Assembly (NCBI RefSeq): GCF_026191915.1
Contig: NZ_JAIMBY010000006.1
Coordinates: forward strand, 686 to 64,685
Length of the DNA stretch: 64,000 bases
Direction: 5' to 3'
DNA from: Acidiphilium sp. PA
Lineage (GTDB): Bacteria; Pseudomonadota; Alphaproteobacteria; Acetobacterales; Acetobacteraceae
The notes under the pieces are model-generated. The model saw only the letters and a list, made by a program, of their open reading frames with translations, did not search any database and had not been told where the DNA came from. Below, in pieces: positions 1 to 7,688 of this stretch. The position numbers were made by a program, and so were the translations under genes. How positions within the stretch are numbered: position 1 is the first letter of the stretch; each line of letters opens with the position of its first letter.

Positions 1-647
1 GGCGTGCCGGGCGGCCGAAGCCACCAGAACTGGCTGACCGACAGCTAGTGCGGCCGACACCCGCTGCGGAGGGCAGGCCGATAGAGGGCGCGGACGTACT
101 GGTCCTGCACTAACTACGAGGCGTCGCCCACAGCCGGCGTGATCGACAGCCAGTCGGTCAAGACCACCGAAGCCGGCGGGCCGTGCGGGTTCGATGCCGG
201 AAAGAAGATCAAGGGCCGCAAGCGCCACATCATCACCGATACAATCGGCCACCTCGTCGGTGCGATCGTTCATCATGCCGGCATTCAGGATCGGGATGGG
301 GCGCCCGACGTGCTCAAATCGGTCAAATCCCTGTATCCCTGGTTGCGGCACGTGTTCGCCGACGGCGGCTATGCCGGTCCCAAACTCAATGGACGCCTCG
401 CCAAAATCGGCAAATGGACCATACAGATCGTCAAGCGCTCCGACACCGCCAGCGGGTTCGAACTCCTGCCGCGACGCTGGGTCGTGGAAAGAACCTTCGC
501 CTGGTTCGGCAGATGCCGACGTCTTGCAAAGGATTTCGAGGCCACCGTTACCAGCGCCACCGCATGGCTCTTCCTTGCCCATATCCGCCTGCTCACACGG
601 AAAATCACACGCAACCGATAGCCGCACTGCCATTCAGATTCGGGCTC
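1..647 (+). mobile_element. IS5-family insertion sequence remnant, left part degenerate
   Basis: The segment holds the C-terminal part of an IS5-type transposase (139-621), preceded by sequence with in-frame stops at 46-48 and 82-84. The right end is placed at 647 because the last bases, CATTCAGATTCGGGCTC, look like a terminal inverted repeat and are followed by TGA, the TNA type of target used by part of the IS5 family. The left end lies outside the window or is lost. The right end abuts the first copy of the large palindromic repeat. The IS boundary is an inference; the transposase identity is firm. Confidence 0.6.
139..621 (+). pseudogene. IS5-family transposase, N-terminally truncated (DDE domain)
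   Basis: The 160-residue product covers the catalytic half of an IS5-family DDE transposase. The three acidic catalytic residues sit in IDSQSVKT (near residue 3), FADGGYAG (near residue 74) and RRWVVERTFAWFGR (near residue 118), which is the usual IS5 spacing. The frame opens with GTG at 139. The upstream codons read YEASPTAG, as in intact relatives, but a stop lies at 82-84 in the same frame and no recognisable N-terminal domain is seen in the other frames. I therefore call it a remnant. A two-frame transposase made by frameshifting is possible, but the first frame is not recognisable here. Confidence 0.8.
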
Positions 648-952
648 TGAGAGCAAGTAAGGGCAGGGGCTCTCCCTCCGGAGCCATTCCAGCGATGAAG
701 AGCATCGCTGGAACCTTCGGCTCCTCCGCCCCTGGACCCCGTTAAAGGCGGAGCCTTTAAAATCCATTAGTTTTAGGCAAGGGGAGGGCGACCCAGGCCA
801 GATCGACGGAAAGTCCCAGGCAGCGCCCTCCCCTTGCCTAAAACTAGCGGGTTCTAAGGGATCGAGGCGACCGTGGCCGAAGGCCGCGTAAGCGCCGAGA
901 TGCCCTTAGTGGGGGTCGAGGGAGCAAAGCTCCACGCCTTGCTTACTCTCAG
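648..952. repeat. Large modular palindromic repeat, copy 1 (305 bp, expanded form)
   Basis: This fills the gap between the IS remnant and msrB. Outer arms TGAGAGCAAG and CTTACTCTCA (648 on, 951 back) are nearly complementary. Inside lie hairpin H1 (663-735), the pair GACCCC/GGGGTC, hairpin H2 (741-760), a perfect 23-bp central stem (768-790 with 824-846), hairpin H4 (854-909) and hairpin H5 (GGAGC AAA GCTCC, 920-932). H1 carries a 57-bp inserted module (671-727) and H4 a 41-bp module (861-901), both absent from copies 3 and 4. There is no convincing coding sequence. It sits between two convergent genes, so it could act as a bidirectional terminator, but its symmetry goes well beyond that. Confidence 0.85.
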
Positions 953-976
953 GCACCACCCCACAAGCGTCCGGTA

Positions 977-1378
977 TCAGGCTGGGGTGAAATTCATGGC
1001 GATGCCGTTGATGCAGTAGCGGTGGTGGGTGGGGGCGGGGCCGTCGTTGAAGACGTGGCCGAGGTGGCTGCCGCAGGTGGCGCAGTGGACTTCGGTGCGG
1101 ACCATGCCGTGGCTGCGATCGGTCGTGGTGGCGACGGCGTGGGGGAGCGGGGCGTCGAAGCTGGGCCAGCCGGTGCCGCTTTCGAATTTGCCTTCGGTGT
1201 CGAACAGCGGGGCATCGCATCCGGCACAGGTGAAGCGGCCCGGGCGTTTTTCGTGCAGGAGGGCGCAGGTGCCGGGGCGTTCGGTGCCGTGGGCGCGCAT
1301 GACGGCGTATTGTTCGGGGGTGAGTTTCTGACGCCATTCGGCGTCGGACAGGACGAAGCGGTAGGTGGATTGTTCCAT
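977..1378 (-). CDS. msrB: Peptide-methionine (R)-S-oxide reductase
   Basis: MsrB reduces the R epimer of methionine sulfoxide in oxidised proteins, using thioredoxin for recycling. The 133-residue product has the family's full length. It shows two zinc-binding CxxC pairs (CAGC near residue 72 and CATC near residue 100), the GTGWPSF segment, and the catalytic RYCINGIAMNF motif near the C-terminus, with its cysteine present. No signal peptide is seen, so a cytoplasmic location is expected. It is transcribed away from the helicase gene behind it with about 80 bp between them, so it probably has its own promoter. The repeat element lies just past its stop. Confidence 0.95.
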   Translation of the reverse strand: MEQSTYRFVLSDAEWRQKLTPEQYAVMRAHGTERPGTCALLHEKRPGRFTCAGCDAPLFDTEGKFESGTGWPSFDAPLPHAVATTTDRSHGMVRTEVHCATCGSHLGHVFNDGPAPTHHRYCINGIAMNFTPA

Positions 1379-1461
1379 TGGTGTGGCTCCTTGGGTCCGG
1401 TGCGCGGCGTTGCAGACAGTGTGGGGATGGTCAGCGCGCGATCAAGGCGCCGGCGGCGGGC

Positions 1462-3267
1462 TCAGGCGCCGGATTTGGCCTTGTTGCGCCGGCGGCGGGC
1501 TTGTTCGTTGGGTTTGACGGGATCGGTGCCGGTGGTTTTGAAATGGGGTGGAGTGGCGGCTTTTTTGCGCCAGGGCGGGGGTGCGCCCGGCTTGCGGGTG
1601 CCTGGGCGGGTGGCGCCGATCGCATCCGGCGTGGGGCCGGTGGTGGTTTCGATGTGGATTTCGGGGTTGTTGACCGCGATGACGGATTTCATGAAGTCAT
1701 CGGCGACGGATTGGTGGATTTCGAATTTGGTTTCACGGTCGAAGATGCGGATGGCGCCGATATCGCGTTTGGTGACGCCGCCGACCCGGCAGATCAGGGG
1801 GAGCAGCCATTTCGGATCGGCGTTCTTGCGGCGGCCGACGTCGGCGCGGAACCAGACCATGGGGGCGCCGCCCGGGGTGGCGGTGTGGTGGCGGGGTTCG
1901 CGGGTATTTTCGAAGCGGGGGCGGTCCGGCGGGAGGGGCGAGATATCTTCGGGTGAGGGCAGGCGGCCGCGGTAGAGGCGGATGAGGGCGGTGGCGATGG
2001 TTTCGGGCGTGTAGGTGCCAAGCAGCTCGCGGCCGGCAGTGAGATCGTCATCGAGCGGCGGTTCGGTCAGCAGCGGGTCGGTGAGCAGGCGGGCCTGATC
2101 GCGGGCGCGGATGGAGTCGGCCGAGGGTGGTTCGTCCCAGCTGGCCTTGATGTTGGCCGAGGCGAGCAGGGCTTCGGCCTGGCGGCGGCGGCTGTTGGGC
2201 ACGAGCAGGACGCAGAGGCCTTTGCGTCCGGCGCGGCCGGTGCGCCCGGAGCGGTGGGTGAGGATGGCCTTGTTGTTGGGCAGGTCGGCGTGGATGACCA
2301 GATCGAGGTTGGGCAGATCGAGGCCGCGGGCGGCGACGTCGGTTGCGATGCAGACGCGGGCGCGGCCGTCGCGCAGGGATTGCAGGGCGGTGTTGCGTTC
2401 GGTCTGACTGAGTTCGCCGGAGAGGGCGACGACGGCGAAGCCGCGTTCCTGCAGGCGACCGTGCAGCTGGCGGACGGCTTCGCGCGTCGAGCAGAACACG
2501 AGGCAGCCGCCGCGTTCGTGAAAGCGCAGCAGATTGACCAGGCCGTGTTCGATTTCATGGGCCGCGACGCGGATGGCGCGGTATTCGATATCGGCGTGGG
2601 GCTGGTTGCGGGCGACGGTATCGATCCGGAAGGCGTCGCGCTGGTACTGGCGGGCGAGGGCGGCGATTTCGCGGGCGATGGTGGCGGAAAACAGCAGGGT
2701 GCGCCGCTCGGCGGGGGTGGTGCCGAGGATGAATTCAAGCTCGTCGCGAAAGCCGAGATCGAGCATTTCGTCGGCTTCGTCGAGCACGACGACTTTCAGG
2801 GCGCTGACATCGAGGTGGCGGCGTTCGAGGTGATCCTGCAGGCGGCCGGGGGTGCCGACGACGATGTGGCAGCCGGCGGCGAGGGCGCGTTGTTCGCGCC
2901 GGGGGTCCATGCCGCCGACGCAGGAGACGACGCGGGCACCGGTGAATTCGTAGAGCCAGGCGAGTTCGGCGTGGACCTGGATTGCGAGTTCGCGGGTTGG
3001 CGCGATGATCAGGGCGAGCGGGGCGGTGGGCGGCGGGAGGGCGCCGTCGTTCATGATGGTGCTGGCGAAGGCGAGGCCGTAGGCGATGGTTTTGCCCGAG
3101 CCGGTCTGGGCGGAGACCAGCAGGTCGCGCCCGGTGGCGTCGTCGGCGAGGACGGCGCTTTGGACGCTGGTGGGTTCGATGTAGCCGCGCGCGGTCAGCG
3201 CGCGTTGCAGCGCGGGGATTTCGATCGGGAAATTCATGACGGGATCGGTTTCGGCGGGGGAGTTCAT
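1462..3267 (-). CDS. DEAD-box RNA helicase with DbpA-type RNA-binding domain
   Basis: An ATP-dependent RNA helicase of the DeaD/DbpA group, expected to act in ribosome assembly or mRNA turnover. The 601 residues carry motif I (AQTGSGKT, near residue 54), PTRELA, TPGR, the DEAD box in LDEADEMLDLGF, SAT, and HRSGRTGRAG in the second RecA domain. Residues about 465-540 (VGRRKNADPKWLLPLICRVG onward) resemble the DbpA RNA-binding domain. The C-terminal 60 residues are rich in Lys, Arg and Pro and are probably disordered. Met1 and Met11 are both possible starts; the second would give MNFPIEIPALQ, closer to related proteins. I cannot separate deaD from other paralogue names, so no symbol is given. 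Confidence 0.92.
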   Translation of the reverse strand: MNSPAETDPVMNFPIEIPALQRALTARGYIEPTSVQSAVLADDATGRDLLVSAQTGSGKTIAYGLAFASTIMNDGALPPPTAPLALIIAPTRELAIQVHAELAWLYEFTGARVVSCVGGMDPRREQRALAAGCHIVVGTPGRLQDHLERRHLDVSALKVVVLDEADEMLDLGFRDELEFILGTTPAERRTLLFSATIAREIAALARQYQRDAFRIDTVARNQPHADIEYRAIRVAAHEIEHGLVNLLRFHERGGCLVFCSTREAVRQLHGRLQERGFAVVALSGELSQTERNTALQSLRDGRARVCIATDVAARGLDLPNLDLVIHADLPNNKAILTHRSGRTGRAGRKGLCVLLVPNSRRRQAEALLASANIKASWDEPPSADSIRARDQARLLTDPLLTEPPLDDDLTAGRELLGTYTPETIATALIRLYRGRLPSPEDISPLPPDRPRFENTREPRHHTATPGGAPMVWFRADVGRRKNADPKWLLPLICRVGGVTKRDIGAIRIFDRETKFEIHQSVADDFMKSVIAVNNPEIHIETTTGPTPDAIGATRPGTRKPGAPPPWRKKAATPPHFKTTGTDPVKPNEQARRRRNKAKSGA

Positions 3268-3372
3268 GGGGGCTGATAGCGCGCGGGCGATCGTGCGGCA
3301 ACCGGTGCGATCGGCTGGCTGCCGCCCGTTATCGGAGGCGTTTTACCATCTCATCATGCCGGAGGCGCGTCT

Positions 3373-3840
3373 TCACCACCCCATCGTGCCCGGACTGCCT
3401 TTGAAGGGGCCGATCAGATTGGCGGTGACCCAGCCGCCGTAGAAGCCGCCGGGCTGCGGGGTGACCTGTTCATCGCCGACGAAACAGGCGTCGACCTTGC
3501 CGGCGTAGACCGCGAGGTAGTCGCGGATCGGCATGAAAGCTTGTGTGGGGGTTGGGTAGCTCCAGGCGGCGTCGACCGCGATCCGGTCGCCCTGGCGCAA
3601 GGACCAGTAGGAGGCGCGGCCTTTCCATTCGCAGAAACTGCCGCCGCTGCGGGGTTCGATGCCGCAGGAGAAGGCGGCGCGCGGGAAGTAATAGACCGGC
3701 GGGTGGCTGGTTTCGAGCACGCGAAAGCCTTCGGTCGTTGCGGCGATGGTGGTGCCGTTGAAGTCGATGTGGAGCGGCAGCGGGACGGGTTCGAGCCGGG
3801 GCGGGCGCGGATAGTCCCAGACGTTTTCGATCGCTGGCAT
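3373..3840 (-). CDS. DUF427 domain protein
   Basis: This 155-residue protein matches the DUF427 family, small beta-rich proteins of unknown biochemical role. Visible hallmarks are an N-terminal proline-rich WDYPRPPRLEP, a central VLETSHPPVYYFP, the CEWKGRASYW segment and AWSYPTPTQAFMPIRDYLAVY, the usual DUF427 signature. The ATG at 3838-3840 follows the stop of the upstream VOC gene with one base between (TGACATG), so the two are probably translationally coupled. The frame stays open further upstream but the Met chosen fits the family's N-terminus. No function can be assigned. Confidence 0.85.
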   Translation of the reverse strand: MPAIENVWDYPRPPRLEPVPLPLHIDFNGTTIAATTEGFRVLETSHPPVYYFPRAAFSCGIEPRSGGSFCEWKGRASYWSLRQGDRIAVDAAWSYPTPTQAFMPIRDYLAVYAGKVDACFVGDEQVTPQPGGFYGGWVTANLIGPFKGSPGTMGW

Positions 3841-3841
3841 G

Positions 3842-4246
3842 TCAGGCCGGCTCGGCCCAGGGGTCGTAGGAGCCGAAGCTCCAGATGTTGCCTTCGCTGT
3901 CGTGTGTTTCGTAGCCGCGGCCGCCGTAGTCGTTGTCGTGCGGTGGGGCGATGATGGAGGCGCCGGCGGCGCGGGATGCTGCGTAATGTGCATCGGGGTC
4001 GGCGATGACGACGTAGATCCAGAATTTGGCGCGTCCGCTGGGGGGTGAAGCGGTTTCGTGCGCATGGGGTGAGCTGACCATGACCATGCAGCCATTCAGG
4101 ACCAGTTGGGCGTGCGCGATTTCGTGCGGTTGTTCGCCGGGTACGACGATGTGGCGCTGAAAGCCGAAGGCGTCGCAGAGGAATGCGATACCGGCGGGGG
4201 CATTTTCATAGACGAGGCCGGGGATGATGGCGGGGCGGAGGGCCAT
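3842..4246 (-). CDS. VOC-family (glyoxalase/PhnB-like) protein
   Basis: A 134-residue vicinal-oxygen-chelate fold protein with one beta-alpha-beta-beta-beta pair: PGLVYENAPAGIAFLCDAFGFQ at the start and ETHDSEGNIWSFGSYDPW at the end. Such proteins include glyoxalases, resistance proteins and PhnB-like proteins of unknown substrate; the sequence does not tell which. I chose the Met at 4246 rather than the Met at 4267 because GGAATGGAG lies at a suitable distance upstream of the inner ATG, while the outer ATG has no spaced ribosome-binding site. It is followed one base later by the DUF427 gene. Confidence 0.82.
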   Translation of the reverse strand: MALRPAIIPGLVYENAPAGIAFLCDAFGFQRHIVVPGEQPHEIAHAQLVLNGCMVMVSSPHAHETASPPSGRAKFWIYVVIADPDAHYAASRAAGASIIAPPHDNDYGGRGYETHDSEGNIWSFGSYDPWAEPA

Positions 4247-4326
4247 GCTGAAACTCCATTCCTGCAATGCGGTGATGGTTCAAATCACATGGGGCGGCAA
4301 CGGGCAAACGGAATGTGGTCCGGGTA

Positions 4327-4357
4327 TAAAAAAACCCCGGGGACTGGCCCCGGGGTT
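4327..4357 (-). terminator. Intrinsic terminator of the porin gene
   Basis: A perfect 10-bp stem (4333-4342 with 4348-4357, AACCCCGGGG and its complement) with a 5-base loop is followed, on the minus strand, by a run of seven T. It lies about 30 bp past the stop of the OprB-type porin gene, where an intrinsic terminator is expected. Confidence 0.9.
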
Positions 4358-4385
4358 CGTGGTTCGATCGCGTGATCGGTACCGG

Positions 4386-5744
4386 TTACGACTTGGTCGG
4401 GATACCGAACAGGGTCGGCAGATCGACGTAGAGCTGGATGCCGAACACGGCAGAGTTCGGCAGGTTGTGGGTCGCGTAGGTCGAGAAGCCCTGGCCGTCG
4501 GGATTGATGACGTACTGGAAGTTCGGCATCACGTTCAGCCATTTGTTGACCTGAATGGCGTAGTGGATTTCGGTCATGATCAGATTGTGATCCGGCCGGT
4601 CCACGCCGCCTTCGGCGAGGCGGGTCTGGTACAGCGAGTTCAGGTAGCGGTTGTTGTAGTGGAGACCGCTGACCGCGAGGCCGATGTTGTCGTTGGGGCG
4701 GCTGGCGAGCGGGCCTTCCCAGATCATGCCGGCTTCGGCCTGCAGGTTCGAGACCTGTTTGCCGCCGGCGGTGCCGACCATGGCTTCGCCGAACAGATAG
4801 ACACCGCGCGGCGAGTTCGGTGCGGTCTGATAGACCATTTGCTGCGCCTGGGCGTAGATCGCGGCCCGGCCGAACTGGGTGTTCGGGCTGTAGAAGGCGG
4901 CATTGTAGTGGGTGCGATCGATCAGGGCGCCGACATCGTAACGGTTATTGGCGATGGCACCGGGGGTTTTAAACTTGTAGCCCAGTTCGATTGGCAGCAT
5001 GTAGCCGCTCGATCCCGCCGTGCCGAAGTAGAAACCGTGATGGGCATCGGGGTTCTGGTTGTTGGTGGCCTGATAGGCCCCGACCTTGAAGTAGACGTTC
5101 GGGGTCGGCGTGATCAAAAGGCGACCGCCCCAAACCGAAATGGGGTAGAACGAGGTCGAGACAATCTTGCCCATGTCCGGCGGATTGCCGCACAGCGCGT
5201 TCGACTGGAAGTCGCAATAGAACGAGGAGACGTCAAAGCTGTCGCCCACATCGGTGCGGCCGAACTCGATATCGGCCATGTTGTTGAAGAACTTCTGTTC
5301 ATAGGTCAGAATCGTCAACTGCGCGGTTTGTCCGCCGCCGTAGATCTGCTGGACCGAGACGCTGTTGTTGATCGCATCGAACGCGAGCGCGCGGCCATGG
5401 CGCTGGGTGAACAGCACATGGAACGAACCGCCCTGGATGCCGGCGAGTTTTTCCATGTCGAACGTCGCGCCGAAGTTGAGTTCGCCGGCGTAATCGGTCC
5501 CCTGGCGCTGACCGCCGCTGACCGAACCCGCGAATTCACCGAGGTAGCGCGAATTCAGATAGATGCCGTCGTTGTAGAGCGACTGGCCGAGGCTTTGGAT
5601 CGGCGAGGGTGCCAGATTGACCTCGGGCGCGGCCTGCTGGGCCTGGGCGGGGCTGCTGACGCCAAGAACCGTTGCGAACAGGGCTGCTGCGGCGAATGTG
5701 CCTGCGAGCCGGTTCCGGAGCTTGGCTGGTGGGTTATGGTTCAA
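4386..5744 (-). CDS. OprB-family carbohydrate porin
   Basis: An outer membrane beta-barrel of the OprB family, which lets sugars diffuse into the periplasm. The 452-residue precursor begins with a typical signal peptide: basic N-terminus, hydrophobic AGTFAAAALFATVLGV, cleavage after AQA near residue 35. The rest is rich in alternating aromatic strands and Gly/Asn turns, and contains SLYNDGIYLNSRYLGEFAG near the mature N-terminus, a familiar OprB opening. It starts with TTG at 5744, chosen because a perfect GGAGGT lies five bases upstream (5750-5755). It diverges from a ROK-family regulator, which suggests sugar-responsive control, and ends at an intrinsic terminator. Confidence 0.92.
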   Translation of the reverse strand: MNHNPPAKLRNRLAGTFAAAALFATVLGVSSPAQAQQAAPEVNLAPSPIQSLGQSLYNDGIYLNSRYLGEFAGSVSGGQRQGTDYAGELNFGATFDMEKLAGIQGGSFHVLFTQRHGRALAFDAINNSVSVQQIYGGGQTAQLTILTYEQKFFNNMADIEFGRTDVGDSFDVSSFYCDFQSNALCGNPPDMGKIVSTSFYPISVWGGRLLITPTPNVYFKVGAYQATNNQNPDAHHGFYFGTAGSSGYMLPIELGYKFKTPGAIANNRYDVGALIDRTHYNAAFYSPNTQFGRAAIYAQAQQMVYQTAPNSPRGVYLFGEAMVGTAGGKQVSNLQAEAGMIWEGPLASRPNDNIGLAVSGLHYNNRYLNSLYQTRLAEGGVDRPDHNLIMTEIHYAIQVNKWLNVMPNFQYVINPDGQGFSTYATHNLPNSAVFGIQLYVDLPTLFGIPTKS

Positions 5745-5749
5745 AACGG

Positions 5750-5755
5750 ACCTCC
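5750..5755 (-). promoter_or_regulatory. Shine-Dalgarno site fixing the TTG start of the porin
   Basis: GGAGGT on the minus strand lies five bases before the TTG at 5744. There is no ATG at a usable distance, so this site decides the unusual start. Confidence 0.75.
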
Positions 5756-5969
5756 ATGTTGCGTGACTTTAGTTTGCGGCGAAACCTGTTTTGGTGGCGC
5801 AAAGACACCCCGGTACCGCGCCATCGGCGCCGGGCAGGACCTGGTGATGGCGGCTGCAAGGCAGCCGCCGAGTGGGCGCGGGCGATGGGAGCGCCGCGCG
5901 GGAAACATGCGCGGCGTGTGACAGAGCAGTGGTGATTGCGTGTGTCATCGTTTCGTCCCCGCTTCGATC

Positions 5970-6023
5970 CACGCAATTTAAAACATCATGTAGCTTGCGT
6001 GAATTATTTTTACTCTTTAAAAA
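5970..6023 (+). promoter_or_regulatory. Candidate promoter and operator of the ROK regulator
   Basis: The porin-ROK gap (5745-6134) is the main A/T-rich pocket of this area. An inverted repeat CACGCAA (5970-5976) and TTGCGTG (5995-6001) flanks an 18-base AT-rich spacer. Its right arm overlaps a possible -35 TTGCGT (5995-6000), which sits 17 bases from a possible -10 TAAAAA (6018-6023). The layout would suit repression by a DNA-binding dimer, such as the ROK protein itself. This is inference from spacing and symmetry only. Confidence 0.4.
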
Positions 6024-6134
6024 ACCCTTAATGAGGAGCGTCTGCGGTGTCAATGCGAAATTCAACCGGCCGGCGAAACGCCGTGCCGAAGCCATGAAAC
6101 CGGCTGGAATCGCACTCGGTTTCGCGCCCGCCAC

Positions 6135-7340
6135 ATGAGTCGCACGCGTGTCAATTCGGCGCTGATCCGGCGCATCAACACGGGCCGGCTGTTTCACATC
6201 ATTCGCCAGAATCCCGGGATTTCGCAGCAGAAACTCTCGCAGCAATCCGGCATCGATCCGGCGACGATTTCGATTATCATTACCAATCTGGAAGCAACCG
6301 GCATTGTGCGCCGTACCACCGATGCGCCGACCGGGCGCGCCGGACGGCCGACGGTTGCCTTGAACATCGATGCGCGCGCGGGATTTCTGGCCGGGATCGG
6401 GATCGAGCCGGATGCGATCCGTATTACGCTCGCAACGATCGACGGGACGGCGTGCGCCGATGTTACCGTTTCCGGCAGCACCGAGCCAGAACGGGCGGCG
6501 CTGGCGGCGCACGAGGGGGTGCTGGCGGCGCTGCGCAGCGTGAAGGCCAGGCGCGATGCGTTGCTGGGCGTTGGCATCGCGCTGCCGGGGCTGGTCTCGC
6601 TCGACGGCAGGGTGGTGTTCGCGCCCAACCTCGGGTGGCGCGATCTCGATATCGCGGCGATGTTGGCGCGGCATCTGAAATGCCCGATCCGGCTGGAAAA
6701 CGACGTGAAGGCGGCATCGATCGCCGAGCATCTGTTCGGGGCGAGCCGCGACATCACCGATTTCGTCTATATCATGGGGCGGTCGGGCATCGGCGGCGGT
6801 TTGTACATGATGGGCGAGGTGTATCGCGGGCCGCATGGTCTGGCCGGCGAGATCGGCCATATGAAGATCGTGCCGGGTGGGCGGGCGTGTGGTTGCGGCG
6901 CGCGCGGCTGCCTCGAGGCTTATGTGTCCGAGCGCGCAATTCTGGCCGAACTGGCGGCGAAGGCGCATCCGGCGCGGGATGTTGCGGGGATTTTGCGCGG
7001 CTTTGAGCAGGACGATGCGATCATGCATGCGGTGCTGGGCGAGGCCGGCTATTACCTGGGGCTGGGGCTGGCCAATCTGATCAATATCGTGAGTCCACGC
7101 CGTATCGTGCTGGGCGGCAGCCTGGGGCGGCTGGCACCCTGCCTGCTGCCGGCCGCAATGGACTCGCTGCAAGCCAATGCGCTGGCCGCGATCATGCGCG
7201 ATGTCGAACTCGTGGTGTCCGTGCTCGGCGACGATGCCGCGCCGATGGGCGGTGTCGCGCTCGCGCTGCATCAGTTTCTCGATGATCCGCCGATCAGACT
7301 GGGGCGCGGCCGCGACAGCGGGGCTGCGCTGCCCGCGTGA
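6135..7340 (+). CDS. ROK-family transcriptional regulator (NagC/XylR type)
   Basis: A 401-residue regulator with an N-terminal winged helix (residues about 12-75: RINTGRLFHIIRQNPGISQQ, then DPATISIIITNLEATGIV) joined to a ROK sugar-kinase-like domain. The ROK part shows the Zn-binding signature CGCGARGCLE after GEIGHMKIVPGG, and the LENDVKAASIAEH segment. Proteins of this layout are usually sugar-responsive repressors of transport and catabolism genes rather than active kinases. The gene diverges from an OprB porin, its likely target. No good ribosome-binding site is seen before ATG 6135, so the start is slightly uncertain. Confidence 0.9.
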   Translation: MSRTRVNSALIRRINTGRLFHIIRQNPGISQQKLSQQSGIDPATISIIITNLEATGIVRRTTDAPTGRAGRPTVALNIDARAGFLAGIGIEPDAIRITLATIDGTACADVTVSGSTEPERAALAAHEGVLAALRSVKARRDALLGVGIALPGLVSLDGRVVFAPNLGWRDLDIAAMLARHLKCPIRLENDVKAASIAEHLFGASRDITDFVYIMGRSGIGGGLYMMGEVYRGPHGLAGEIGHMKIVPGGRACGCGARGCLEAYVSERAILAELAAKAHPARDVAGILRGFEQDDAIMHAVLGEAGYYLGLGLANLINIVSPRRIVLGGSLGRLAPCLLPAAMDSLQANALAAIMRDVELVVSVLGDDAAPMGGVALALHQFLDDPPIRLGRGRDSGAALPA

Positions 7341-7458
7341 TACCTTCGCGCGTGCCTCCGATATCGTGCATTGATGATCCAGCCGACCGGCCAAATTCCA
7401 TTTCCCCCTGGGTTTGCTGTTCTTTGTAGTTTTGTGACAAATCTACCCGGGTGCTGGT

Positions 7459-7490
7459 CGGGTCAAGCCAATTTTGTGGAACTTGGCCCG
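7459..7490 (+). other. Hairpin in the convergent gap after the ROK gene
   Basis: The 348-bp gap 7341-7688, between the convergent ROK and hpnE genes, holds no convincing gene. It contains one 9-bp stem with a single G-T wobble (CGGGTCAAG, 7459-7467, with CTTGGCCCG, 7482-7490). No T-run follows, so a terminator role is uncertain. A short TGCAAATACTTGCAGGTG direct-repeat-like patch follows near 7497. Nothing else was recognised. Confidence 0.35.
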
Positions 7491-7688
7491 AACGGCTGCA
7501 AATACTTGCAGGTGTTGCAAAATTACCGGTGTTTTCAACAACGACAGCGCGGCTGACTTGGTTTCGGTCCTGTCACGACGATGCCGTGTGGTGCGGCGCA
7601 GTTCGGGACGGACCGGCGGTCGGGCGCTGGCGCAGGGCGCGGTTCGACCGGTTGGTTTTCGGGTTGGCGGAACACCGTAACCGGCGTG

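Noticed and set aside
648-952. Repeat copy 1 as a simple Rho-independent terminator for the convergent genes
   Set aside because: No T-run follows the stems, and the 305-bp multi-hairpin structure with shared modules is far larger than a terminator; termination could still be a side effect.
3373-4095. 240-residue reading of the DUF427 gene with an extended N-terminus
   Set aside because: The extension runs out of frame through the VOC gene and is Ser/Pro/Thr-rich; the Met at 3840 gives a normal DUF427 protein.
4224-5921. 565-codon open frame on the plus strand opposite the porin
   Set aside because: It is antisense to a clear OprB gene with signal peptide, ribosome-binding site and terminator; its composition (Val/Gly/Asp/Arg-rich) is typical of high-GC antisense frames.
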